Source: Sipunculus nudus (lineage: Eukaryota > Annelida > Sipuncula > Golfingiida > Sipunculidae). Taken from it: a stretch of 64,000 nucleotides of DNA. Below the pieces are notes generated by a model. The model was not told the DNA's origin. It did not search any database and worked only from the letters and a program-made list of their open reading frames with translations. The stretch spans positions 92,433,642-92,497,641 of the forward strand of contig CM049306.1 in NCBI GenBank assembly GCA_026874595.1, read 5' to 3'. Position numbers and translations under genes: made by a program. This document shows, piece after piece, positions 37,722 through 51,900 of the stretch. How positions within the stretch are numbered: the first letter of the stretch is position 1; every line of letters begins with the position of its first letter.

Positions 37722-40700
37722 AAACAATAAATTAAATCCAGTAATAGCAATAGTATAGCCTGGTATAAAACCTTATGAATCATGACAGCTGGGGATTATG
37801 GTCTGAGTCAGAAAAGGATGAATACAGACTGACAGGTCATATGGGGAAAGAGATGAGCCATGATTGGTTCAAGAGTGTCTCAGGTCCTAAGAATGATTTT
37901 CTAAAAATATGTACATTAAAATCTTGTTATGTCAAAGGGACTTGCAGTGAAGCTTCAAATTATCGGAGGTTTGACTCAAGTGTGTAATGGTTGGTTAACC
38001 TAAGATGGCTTCTCAGCTACTCTGGAGTGCAAAACCATCAATTAGAAAATAAAATTTCCTTTTTTCATTATGGTTTTCCTCTGCAACTGTATTTGTAAGC
38101 TCTCTGATTTTCCAAAATGGACCTTTACCAGATTTAGTAGTCTAGGGGTAGAGCCAATGCTCAAAGCCAGGAGACCATGAGCTCTAATCTCAGCAAAGAC
38201 TGTGAGTTTATTCATGGTCAACCCCCACCCACGGTAAGGACTCTGCAAGTTTAATGGGAAGACTGCCCAACTGTCTTAATTCAATCACAAACTAGTGATC
38301 CTTTTAGATGTTTCTAGGTGTTATGTAGGTTACACACACTCAGTACCTGTAGGAGTGATACACCTGATTAACATCAGGATTATCACCTGCAAGCCCCTGT
38401 CACGTAGTCTGAAACTGGAATGGAATTCTGCAGATGTACACAGCTAGCATTAAAAAATGGAGGCAGTTACCGCCACCAAAAATTCTTTAAAAAGTGACCT
38501 TTAGTCAGAGTATTAATCACAGGAAGTACAGATTTGCCTCTGTATTATGGGAGACAGATGAATCTTGAATTCATCAATACCAGCTCATATTAATTTACTA
38601 TGGCTTGTATACATTTATCTTGTAGGATGAGACAGTGGAAACCATACACGTTGCCAGCAGCATGGCTCGGGAAATTGCTCACAGCATTGGTGTACCAGAT
38701 CGTAGTGTGTATGACTGCAACTGCTATCATAAGCCTTGTGTAATGAGGCGACGAAATAGGTGTGCTATCTAATTATCATTGATATGTTTTGAAAAGTCCA
38801 TAATAGGTGCAGATTTGTGTGAAATCTGAGCAGGCCAGCAAATGATCATATAAGTTTGACAATAGTTTTGCAGTGACAACCATGTGATGACAAATATTCA
38901 TGCAATTTCCAGGTGTGAGGAGTGTGGATACAATGTATAGTTTTCTTAAGTTTAAATCAATATATATATATAATATTTAATCTTAAATTTAAAGGAAAAT
39001 TAACAAAAATCTCTAATTTGTCCAAGTCTGAGACAGCCTATGTTAAATTGTAAGAAAGTACACTTTTAGTCAAAATTGCCTGATAAGATTATGAATTATA
39101 AATATGCATATATTTATAATCATGTTCACTTGATGCTATCCTACCAGTGCATTGATCTTTAATCAGTGTACTGTAATAAACAAGTAAATCCAAATATTGG
39201 TTTTCTTTTATGAGGCAAAAAATAATCTGCTAAAATTAGCTTATTAATAAATATCTATCAATGTCAAGAATTGGCTGAATAGAGTAAATGTACAGTAAGA
39301 CCATATAAAATTACAACCTCAAATGGGACATTGATATAATGGGGCACATTTTCAAGGTGGTTGGCTGAGGGAGGTAATATATAAAGACTAAATAGAATTG
39401 GGACCATGACATGGTCATTATTTTTAGGTAATTGCTAAATCAAAGTTATTGTTAGGCAATGTTTTACTGTACATTATGAAATAATATAAATGTATCACAT
39501 GCTTTGAAAAACATAAAACTATCAATTTTTAACAACATAAATATATCATATGAATTTCAAGCTCCACACTTCTCAAATATTAATTTGCACATACCCCCAG
39601 ACTTCATCACTGGGCATAAAAAAATGGTAACTGGTATTTTATTGAATGTTAATATTTTATTCTTTTCACAGATATCATTCAGAAGACTACCCAGTGCAGT
39701 GGTCTGACTGTGCACGCAAGGCCCTGGCAGAGGTGTTTGAGAAAAGCCAGGATTATTGTCTTCATAATCTCCCAACAAATCTTCCATTTCAACCTTTCTG
39801 TGGCAATAACTTTCTGGAAAAAGATGAGGAGTGTGACTGTGGTTCACCAGAGGTCAGCACTTGTTCATTTATGCTCGCACACCTGCACACACTTTTGAAA
39901 TAGGCGAAAAGGGCCCATAGGGTCAAAAATAGAAATTTTATTAATTAGAATGTACAGAGGATTAATTAATGATAAACAGCCCTCTGTGAAACATTGAAGA
40001 CAAATAACAATAAATATGAGTGCATGGTGGGGCTGAACACCATCAGATGCAAACCAACTATGAAAACAAACTGAAACTACATATATAACAAAATGCAGTA
40101 TGAAGGAAGCAACTAAACACCACCAGTGAAATACAAAGTAAGCAATTACACACCACCATGTACATTGAGAGGATGGCGGGGAAGAGATGGAAAAATTGAC
40201 AGGATTGCTGGCGGCACCGATGAAAAAGAGGCTGGCAGAGGACGAGTTGAGGTTTAAATACTGTGGTTGCCTTTTTGTTTGCGAGGGTTTTAATTTCACG
40301 ATATTCGCAAATGGGAAATAATGGTGAAAATGAATCTCTCAGGAATAATTGGCCTATTAAGTATGTCCTTCTTATTTAGTGTAGCCAATATTTGTATGGG
40401 AATAGGTTAGAACAGTGAGAAATTTTATAATAAATTACATCCATGCAGGTATAGGGGAAACGTTCCCTTAAATTTGAACTAAACTACCTGTGCTGTTTGT
40501 TTGGGCCCATCGTTATATGAGAAGAATATCACAAACTCATGACTTATTCTCATTTTATAATACACACAGGTATGGATTTACCAAATATTTGATATAGGTT
40601 CTGGTGAGATCAGAAAACGAAACCCTAGCGAAATATTAAAAATGGAGAAATCACGATATTTCAGCCTCGCGAATATGAAGCCAACCACAGTACCCTCTGG

Positions 40701-43700
40701 ACCCTGTCCTGGGGCAAAGCAAATTCATTGTAATTGGTCAGTTCCCTTGGAAAATTACTAAACAACAAAATATAGCTAAGCTGACATTAGTAAAACTAAA
40801 GAGTGTGGTTGCATGAAGCCCTTTACCTATGGTAAATGGATATTTATGCTCACACACGACACCTGCACACACTTTTGAATACAGCAAACCAAATATGGAA
40901 AAGAGCCAATTGGGCAAAAAATAATTTTTTTTTATCTTTCTGTAGCAATAACTTTCTGGAAGTTCACCATAGGTCAGCACTTGTTTATTTGATCTCAGTC
41001 AGAGGTCCCTCCTTCAGTAACAGCACACTTCTTCTGCAGTCTCTTTCTGCATAAAAAAGTCCCAGATTCCAGTGTACATTATATATTTTTATTAAGATGG
41101 ATATGTCTAAACTAAGATCTGCTATAAGAAGATGCATCAGTCAAACAGCTTTTCAAAATATTTCTTTATAAAGCACTGCTTACATGTTATGATGGACTGT
41201 ATCCATGCAGAGAAGAGAAAGTCATTTGGGTCTGCTGTTGTCAACATAACCTATACATGTGAGCTGAATTCTGAAGACTTGTGACCTTGATCTTGATCTT
41301 TCTTGAACTGCCAAAAATCTGGGGATGCTATGGCATCTCCGATGTCAGACATTTCTAGTTAACCTATTAAATGTATTTATCATCCACAGATGTGCAAAAA
41401 CAAGTGTTGTAACCCAGAGACTTGTAAGTTTACAACTAATGCTACCTGTGCTACAGGTTCCTGCTGTGATTTGTCTACCTGTCAGGTTAGTGTTGTTAAT
41501 TGGAGGGGAAAAACAGATGATAATCTTTCCATATAAATTGCTGAAAATTTCAAGTAGTATTTTTCATTTCTGATTAATGGTAAAGGTATGTTTTGATCTT
41601 AAAATTTTGTGATTATTGTATTATTTTTCTGACATGAGGGAATATTATTATTAGCAGATGATTTCAAGCTGCTTTTGTTACATACCACTATCAATAAAGT
41701 ATTGGTTGCTATAATTTATATGATCAATTGGATTATGTATAATATGTACTTCTTGATAAGCAGAATACTTTATAGGAAAGTTAAAGGGACATAGACATTG
41801 CAATAATATGTGCATTACTTCACACCATTTGTGTATTTTCACTTAATACTAAAGTTTACTAAAAAAAAACAGCCCCATCACATTGACTATTAAAATCACC
41901 AGTCCCCTGTTTCATTTGTTGTTATGGTTCTGTGGATGAGTAAACACAGTCCATGTTTATCTCTTTACCATAACAAGAATGCATATAACCAAAGGTCACT
42001 CCAAAACGAGGAGAAATAACATGAAAGAAGAACCAAGAAGAAACACTTTTTGGAAGCTTTACAAATGTTGATGTGTAAAGTTATGCATAATCTCAACTTG
42101 ATGGTATGTGTACAATGTTTACATATTGCATTTGTCTTAATAGTTGATATACTAATTGTTATTAATAGGACTTATATATATTGATATAGTTGTCTTGGGT
42201 TCATGTTCAGGTAAAGCCTAGGGGGACAGAATGCAGGACAAAGAATGGCCAGTGTGATCTAGCTGAGGGATGTAATGGCAAGAGTGAATTCTGTCCAGCA
42301 GACGTCTTCCTGTATAATGGTCATCCCTGCAATGATGGTCAGGTAAGGGTTCAGCCTACAATTCAGGAAAGGATGTTAATATGTAATTGTTCCTTATAAT
42401 GGTATGTTTAAGCAAATAAATCAGTACCTGTTTATTATCAGTGCCTGATATTAGGCTTATATCACTGTGCACTAAATTAAATATCTCCTGAGTGGTTCTA
42501 TAAATGGCAGCAGGAGTCTGCCTTGAATTATTATAAGGCTATTCTTGGAATTATTCAAGGGCTGTTATAATAATAGCAATAATAATAATAATAATATTTC
42601 TTCTTTTTATTATTATTTTTCACATGATGTACCTTTTCTGTACAAAATAAAAGCTATACTACATATATTTTTATTATTATTATTTTAATTATTATTATTA
42701 TTAAGGCCTACTTGAGAGCAGTGGCCGTAAGTGATCACCTGGTCAGTCGGTTCAGTCCTTCCATCTGCCTGTCCATCTGTCCATCAGTGAGGATTTCTTT
42801 CCTGGGCATTATCTCAAACAGAATACTTTTGATCTCTCCCAGTATCAAAGAGATGATAAGTGTCCTTGATGGCTCCAGACCTGTTGAATTACAGACCTGT
42901 CTGAATCACAATATGGCCACCAGAGCAAAGCTTGTGATTTTCTTTTATAAAAATTTGACAGCATTGACACCCATGAGGGGTTCGAATTTCAGACCTCTGT
43001 TAAATCCATTATGGCTGCCAGCCAAATATTTTAAAATTGTTTTGCAGTAATGTTTCAGATAATGCTGTGATTTTTCTAGAAATTGGAACCTTTTATTTGT
43101 GGTGATAATTTTCATACCAATCTGAGTTATCTGACATCCAGTGTGGTTCCAAGGCTACAGTTTTGAGGTAATGACGATTGTGGGGCCCAAAATAAGGACC
43201 TTTACAGACCCAGACCTCTAGTTATCATTATTATTATCATTATTATAATTATAAATATTCTAATTTTCATTGGATCCCCAAACAAAGTCAGTTAATACTA
43301 TGGTTTTTGACAGTCCTGTAGTCCCAGATAACTCTTGTCTGCATGATAACTAAAAAATATTTCACATGTCTTTACCAAACTTAACATGCACATAGATATG
43401 AGTGAAAGACAAAGCCTGTTAAAAATGGGGTCATGACCTTTACTAGGAGAGTGACATTGACAATAGGTCAATTTCTTGGGAAAATCACATAAATTCTTAC
43501 AAATCTCAAGAAATTTGCTTGAATCAATCAAAAACCAAGTTGACCGATTGATCATGGATAGCATTGTCATGTATCAGAAACTGGCTGCACCATCTTGGTC
43601 TAGCTTCAAGGTCAAATCTGCAAATATATAGAATTATTTTGATAACCCCTTAAATTTTGAAGTACTGTATCTGTATCCTTCACATTTGACAATCACAACA

Positions 43701-45082
43701 TTTCCACCAATATCTCAGAATTGTTTGAAGACTGGTGACATTCAACTTTGTCTTTTAGGTAAAATCTGTGAATATATAGGGTTTTTGTTTACCCACTAAT
43801 TTTTAGAGTACTGCTTCTGTCACCTTCGAGTTTGACACACAGAAATATTTGACTTTTTTTTTTCCATGACAGGTGACCTTGACCTTGGTTTTGAAGGTCA
43901 CACCTGAAAAACCCTTGTGGCTTGTCATGTGTCATTATATGCTTCTGAAGATGTAGGCCTATTTTTCAAGGGGGTACCAGTTTGCATTAATTGTCTGGGG
44001 ATACTTCAGAATCTTGATGCCAAGAAATTTCTGGTCATTATTATAACTATATTATTATTTTTATTATTATTATTAATATTTTAATTATTATTATTCTGTT
44101 CCTATGTAGAAACCAGCCTACTGCTACAAAGGGAAGTGTAAAACCTTGGACAGCCAGTGTCGTGATCTGTGGGGAAGAACAGCACACCATGTACCTAGCT
44201 GTTCCACACATCTGAATTACCGTGGTGATGGCAGTGGGAACTGTGGCTTTGACCCTGTCGAAAGAACCTACGTAGAATGTTCAAGACAGTGAGTTTATAT
44301 TTTTCTAGCAATCATTTCTGAGTATAGAACTTTCAACTATAACCAGTTTCTTTTCACAGAATTGATGGTCGTTTCATGTTCAATTATTAGATGTCTGCTT
44401 TGTTTTAGTTTTCTAAGTGTGATGAAGCATTAACTTAGCCTGCACTGTAATATCATTATTTTGAAATCCAAAAATTTAATTGAATATCATTATTTTCCTC
44501 CAAAAGATATTTTTGTAGATGTTACTGCAGTAATCCTTTATTTATAACATATACATATCACTCAGTCTGTTGAACCGCAGTCATTAAGTGTAATTAGCTC
44601 TTCATTACACCCTTCAAAGAAACATTTCACACTTTTATAAACAATCAGACTTGTGGTACCTGAAAGGTAGGTTCATGTCCTTTATTGATGATGCTTTGTG
44701 TTAAGACCCATGCCATTGTCTTTAACACAACTGTGTACCCTCTCTATTACAAGTTAAAATGTACTGGTCAAGGGAGGTCAATTTAAAGGAAGTGCTTATT
44801 TCCACTCCCCTTTGTCAGTTGTAATGTTGGTGACCTAATCATACAAGACTGTCAGGTTAACCTTTTGAAATTAAACTTTAGCTTAGCTGACTATATATCT
44901 AACATTATTTGAGAAATATTAATTTATGTTACAATTATCTTTCTATTATAAAATGCAACATTTAATATAACTCTAAAGCCTAACTCTCCCTTAAAATTAA
45001 ATGTCAAAATGCTTATAGAATATATTATATGTTTGTTTATAGACCTTACTTAGATTTGGACTTCAAAGTCAGTAAATAAATG

Positions 45083-45146
<64 letters not shown>

Positions 45147-45893
45147 CCTTTAAAGGTCGGAGGACCATTAAAGTATTTATGCAGCACCACATCTCGCACA
45201 GCTGGTTTTTGTTAGCCCTTAGTGAGGATCACAGCACAGCTTGGGTGGACCCTCCTCTTATCTTATTGGCTGTTAACTATTTGCACTGATTGGTCCTTTA
45301 ACCACTACTGCTGATAGGCTAATTCTGACTTCAACCTTCGTATGTGCTGCATTGCGCATGTGCAAAACCGTTATCGTGACCCCAGGGCAGTGATACTGGT
45401 CATTCTGCTCGTGGCTTCCAACAGCACCACTCGCTTAAATTTCTACTTTCCACCTCCTCCCATTCCTCCACCCAGTCTGTGTATGTATTATGCTTTCACA
45501 CCCTTGTGTACATTCTCGTGTAATATATAATTATGCTAATCTTGGTATTTTCTTTATTCACTCTATGCTGGGGTGGCCATTTCAGAGTTCCCCCCAGCAC
45601 TACATCACATGTGCTTTGTGTATTTTATATATTTATATGTTGTTTTTTAGTTAACTGGCAGTGCTCCTTTAAAATCTGTTTAAATCAATGTATTGTAGAC
45701 TCAAACATCCAGGCCATTAAAACAAGGACTCTTTGATTGTTTGCACAGACTTTTCAATATTGGCCTGGAATTCAGATATTTAGCAAGGGCACTGCCAGAT
45801 AGTTTATTAGTTTCTTAGTCATTTTAATAAAATGACATTACAGTCAACTTTGTCTCTTATTGTGTAATAGTGCTTGCGTGTGTGCGTGGCTGG

Positions 45894-45964
<71 letters not shown>

Positions 45965-48900
45965 TATATATGTAAATACATTGATCATATCAAACTGGGC
46001 AGATGAAACATGTTATTTGAGATCATAAAATGTTCTTCTATTGCATTTAGTCGGCATAGGTGCACAAGCAATCATAAATGCAGGACAGACTTATTATAAA
46101 TATTACCAAATGGGAGTACTGGTAGCATTTGCATTATGTTTGAAACACAACTATATAAGAAATTAACCTCTTTTCTGTATACTAGCATTTTATACATTTC
46201 TGTCAAAGCTCTAAGGAAAATTCAGCCTAGTGCCTTGACCCATGGGTCCCTTGGTTTGTTTTATGGCCTTAACATGATGCGTAAAATTCAGCTTAGTGCC
46301 ATGGCCCATAGGCTACTAATTAATCATATAAGATTGTTTAACTGAAAATTGTACTTGACAGGGATTCTCTGTGCGGGATGGTGTGGTGTGATCATAGCCC
46401 CACAATATACCGTAATGCTACCCTCCAGATCATGGATCCATCCTTGGCGTACGTAATACCCACATTGAGAGACAGACCAACATTCAAGGCAAAGTTTTGT
46501 AAAGGAATCATAATGGATGTAGGTCTGAGCACGCCTGATCCAGGCCTGGCTTCAGATGGCATCAGATGTGGGGAGCAAAAGGTAAAACATAACATTACTA
46601 TTTACTAGCTATTTCCATACAGTCACCATGCATATCTCATAACCAGAAAAATGCTTTGCAACGTTTGTTCACAAGAAGCACATATAGTCATGCAAAGTTA
46701 TGAACTGAATGCAGTTGTTTTCATTTGTTTCAGATGTGTTTCCAACAGAAATGCCAAAACATTACAGAATTAGGATTTGGATCAACATGTGGCAAATGCT
46801 CAGGAAATGGGGTATGATAAAGATTTAAATGTACTGTACTTTGAGCATGAGAATAAGATAATTAAGTCATCTGAAACAAATTATGTGAAACGTTATAAAA
46901 TTGTTAAAAACATATAGAACATATTGTATGAAATCTTCATAAAATCAAATAATATGTGTATATGACAGGATATTTTCTGGAAAAATAATTTTAGTGATCT
47001 AATTCCAGGTCTGCAACAGTAACGGTAACTGTCATTGTAACAAGGGCTTTGCTCCACCGAACTGTGACAAGCCCGGTCATGGAGGAAGCATTGACAGTGG
47101 TTTATACTCTGAGGATAGTAAAGGTTTGTTTAAAATAATTGTCTTAAACAAGATATGTGGTAATGAATTAGGAAAATAGTAATTTTCCTGTGTGGCCCCC
47201 TCTCATTTGTATTATATAATAAAATCATCTGGAAGATAAAGCCAACATTCATTAGTAGCTCCTTCATAAGTGGCTTAAGTAAAACAGCCATATATATAAG
47301 TCAAGTATGAGGAATGGTTGGTTTCTTTATTGTATGGTATGGTACACTATTAAAAGGTATGAAAACTTGTTACACCAGCAGGGTTCTTCTTCCCGAAACC
47401 TGGTATAGTTATTTGCTCACCAATGTAGTTGTGTGTAACAAAGACAGGTAGTGCCACCTGCAGTCCTTTATGAACAGTATAAATCTGGGTGTGTTTGCGA
47501 TAACGTATCTTAAGAGTGGTTCAATGTATGGAGCTTACATTTTGTATGTCCATAGACCTTGGATCTCTCCATCCAATACTGGAGACTGGTGGTGCCTCAT
47601 GGACTACAATCCATCCATGCATTTGCCATCTGTTCATCTTAGTCATTATTTCAATGTATTGAGCAGTATTTGTGCATGGTCATAGATTATTGATGATGGT
47701 GCCATCTACTATATTTTTCACATGGCATCCATCTGTATGTTTGCCTTGGGGGAAAATGCTTATATCTCAGGAGTGGTTCAATGTATTGGTCTGAAATTAT
47801 GCATGTCCATCTATCATGGATCATGGATACCTCCATCTCCTACTTTAGATTGGTGGCACCATCTGAAATTGTTTTCATCTGGCTTCGATCTGTACATTTA
47901 CCATGGGCGTAAATTGTTCATATCTCAGGAGTGGTTCAGTGAATTGGTCTGAAATATGGCATGTCCATCCATCTTGCAGTTTTTCTTGTAGTCCAGAGAG
48001 GTAGCACCACCTACCTGCCCAATTTTGTAGAATACATGGATGCCTTTTTCTTAGGAGTGGTTTGCTGTATTGGCCTGAAATTATGCATGTACAAGATCTT
48101 GGAAACTTCCATCTCCTACTCAAGACTGGTGGTACCATCTGTAATCCTTTTCATGTGGTGTCCTTCTGTGCGTCTGCTTTAGATGAAAATTGATCATATC
48201 TCAGGAGTGGTTCAATGTATTGATCTGAAATTTTGCATGTCCATTCATCTTTGTGAGTAATCTCATAGACCATACAGGTGGCAACACCTACCTTCCTGTT
48301 TTTGTGGAATAAATAAATGCCCTTTTTCATGAGTGGTTTGTGGTATTGACATGAAATTGTGCATGTCAACACATCTGGATTAACTCCATCTCATTCATAA
48401 GACTGGTGGCACCATGTGCAAAAATTTTTTGTGTGGCATCCTTCCATGTATTTGCTTTAGGTGAAAATTGCTCATATCTCAAGAGTGATCCAGTTTATTG
48501 GTCTGAAATTTGGCATGTTTGTCCATCTCAGAGTTTTCTCATACACCAGACAGGTGGCGCCACATACCCTCCTGTTTTCATAGAATACATTGATGCCCCT
48601 TCCTCAGGGGCAGTTAGCCACATTAGCCTGAAATTGTTGAAGTCCATAGATCTTAGATAGCTCCATCGCATATTCAAGACTGGTGGGGTTATCTGCAATT
48701 GTTTTTGTGTGGTGTCCATCTGTTTGTTTGCTTTGGGTAAAAGTTCTTATATCTCAGGAGTAGATGGATGTATCAGCCTGAAATTTTGCATGTTTATCCC
48801 TTGTGGATAGCTTTGTTGTAGACCAGACAGGTCGGTGCCAGCTTCTGTTCAATTTTATAGAAAAATTATTGATGCATTTTTTCTATGAAGTGGATTGGTG

Positions 48901-51900
48901 TCCTGACCTGAAATTTTGCATGGTGAATCCATCTATAGATCTGTTGTTGGTGAAAATGGCATATATATGAGAAGTTAAATTTGCATTGAAATGCCACAAA
49001 TTTAGAGTCATGTCATGTTAGGAACATTCAATGCCTTACTTAACCAGATCACTTGTTGACTGCCAGTATTCTAGTTTAAACATGATTTTGTAATATTTAA
49101 AATATATTGAAATTATTTTGATTTTTTAAAGGCAAACTATTTCAAGCACCCAGTAACAGTAAGCTCCTTTTTAGTAGATTAATATTAAACTATAGAACAA
49201 CATCTCAAAGCCTCTACTGTGTATCTTCATGTTTAAAAATGAAATTTAAAATTTAAGTTTGGAGGCAGATAGAGACATGATAGAGCGAAAACCAAAAAAA
49301 AATGTATTTGAGATTTTGTCATACAGTTTAATTTTGGCCTGCTAAAAATGGCTTGCTGTTACTGGGTACTTAATACAAAGTATTGATTAAATTTTAAAAA
49401 AATAGGTTAAATATTAAAATGTCATATGAAAATGAATGAAAATTTTTAAAAATATGTATACCACCAGAATGAACACTGTACCAGTTTTAAAATACTTTAT
49501 TATAGAACCATATTAGAACCATATGAATTTAAAACAACTGTGGGATTGATTTTAGATATAGGATTTTTTCCCCAGTTCTGCTACCTTAAAGGTGCCCATT
49601 CACCTAACTTTTGAAAAAGAATTTATGTGATTTCTGGCTTCCTCTATGTATATATAATTATTAATGATGTAAGGGTAATTATGGTGGTGAAAAGTCTTAT
49701 AACGCCTTTGTGAAGGATGTTTAATGTTGTTTATCAACAACATTTTTGTAAACACGGCAATGTTGACAAACGGAAAACATGTAACCTAAGGTGGTAGGTT
49801 GCATAAATGCGAGGTAGAAAGGTCACATGAACACATTGCAAAATGGCATTTGCAAAGCCCTGGCTAAACTGACTTGCCACCATGTGCACTTGTTTTCGTA
49901 CCTATTTTTAACAAAACTCCAAAGGATTACCCTTGTTTTATAAAGGCCGGAAATGGTGATCAGGCACCTTTAAAAAGCTATTTCTGCACTTAGTGGAAAC
50001 AGCTACCAAACTGGCTTCTGAGGCTTAGTTGTAGAGCACAGGAGTCAAAGCGGAGAGATCATTCATTTTGCACGGTTGGCCGCCACTCAGGATGAGCACT
50101 CTGCAGGCTTAATGGGAAGGCCGTACCAAACAGCCATGTTCTACTCACAAATGAGTGTGCCTTTCAGGGATTACTTAGTGGTATGACCCACCAGTGGGGA
50201 CGATAACGCACCCAGAGCCCGCAGGTGTAGTAGTACCCAGGTCTGGTTGAAGCCAGGATATAAAATATGAGGAAGTGTGTGATACTGCCCTGTCATGTAG
50301 TACGAACCCGGAATGGAATTCTGCAGATGTACATATACATAGATAAGAACCATAGCATTAAAAATTGAGTCGGTTACCTCCACCAAAAAAATTAAAAAAA
50401 AAAAACTAAAAGACAGCCACAGTTTTTGAATTCTCACAGTGTTTTGTCTTCTGGTAAATTATAACAACCTGAAAACTCAAATTTATCCCCAGGCATTGTT
50501 AAGTCAGTGAAGAGAAAACCATTCAGTACAGCAAATATCTCCCCCAGTGCAAAACAATACCATTTGATCTGACTAAATAAGATATAACTCAGATTGGTAA
50601 AAGATATCATGTGTAAGACTTCCTAGCAATGTGAAAGCTACTGTGGTAAAATGTAAAATATTCATTTATCTATTTATTCATTAATGTATTTCTTTTAGGT
50701 ATAGGATAGATCCTCTGTTATACCTTATGTAAAATGTCTGTTATTTGCTTTTACTTATGTGTGATTATGTAAAATGTCTGTGATTTGCTTTTACTTAAGT
50801 GTGATTATATATAGATATATATTTCCATTGTCATTTCTTAGTTACATGAACAAATACCTGTGCTGTGCTTACTACCTGTGCTGAAAATTCTTGCAATCAA
50901 AATTTCATGCCTGCATGACAATAAAGTCTTATCTTATCTTGTATTTCAGCATAAACCATCACATTACATCTGCCCTTCAATATTAGATGATCTTTACAAC
51001 ATAACTGCAATTTTAGTTGAAATGTTGCACTTCAGCTAAAATTGCCCTGGTATTTGCCTACTTGTGCTTCTTGTATCAGATTTTCATGATAGATTCATAA
51101 CTGATTCAGTTCAAAATTATGAAAATATGCCCGTGCTTAAGGCTTTAAACTCCAGTGTCACCCTCTAACAGCCACAGGTTGTCACAATTCTGATGTTCAA
51201 GTTGGCCAAAACTGGCCTCTAAAGGTCATTTTATATACCTATAACTAACGCAAGTTTTGGGGATAAATAGCAATTGTAATCCATCATATTTGTAATTAAA
51301 TGAAAGAGCAACTCATCAAGAGATGTTCTTTCATGTAATAAAGATTCAAACTGGATGTTAAACGTATTGGAAACAAATAGAAATGATGGACTTTCACTCA
51401 CGTGGCTGTCACGTGGGCCCCGGCAACATGTCCGCTCGGGGAAAATCAGACACTTGTGCTACATTCATCAGAAATCAGTAAATGTAAGCAGTCCTGGTGA
51501 CAGAACCAAGTTCAATCCTTTTACAGATTTAACTTTCATTAAAATAGTGCCAAGATCCTATATTATCCCTTTTCTTATTGGGTAACATTACTCAAGTCGT
51601 GACCAGTGATCGCCGTCCGGCTGACTGACGCATCTGACAAACACCACACACATTCATGTTTAAGCATTTGCAATCACGCTCTATTAAAAGCACATCCATA
51701 TGGACAAATATACACACAGAAATAAGTAGCAAAATATAACATGTCAAACATAGAAAACCACAGAAATGAAATTAAAGAAAACAAACAAACAAACAAGGTG
51801 TCTTGCATTTTAGTTATACAGGAAATGTCTTAATTTTGTTTAAACTGGTCTTTTTTAGACCTGTTTATAAAATCTTGCCATTTAAGTCTGGAAAACTGCC

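Noticed and set aside
41390-42342. Snake-venom-like disintegrin toxin
   Set aside because: The disintegrin module is one part of a full transmembrane ADAM with EGF, membrane and cytoplasmic exons in frame. The loop has no RGD.
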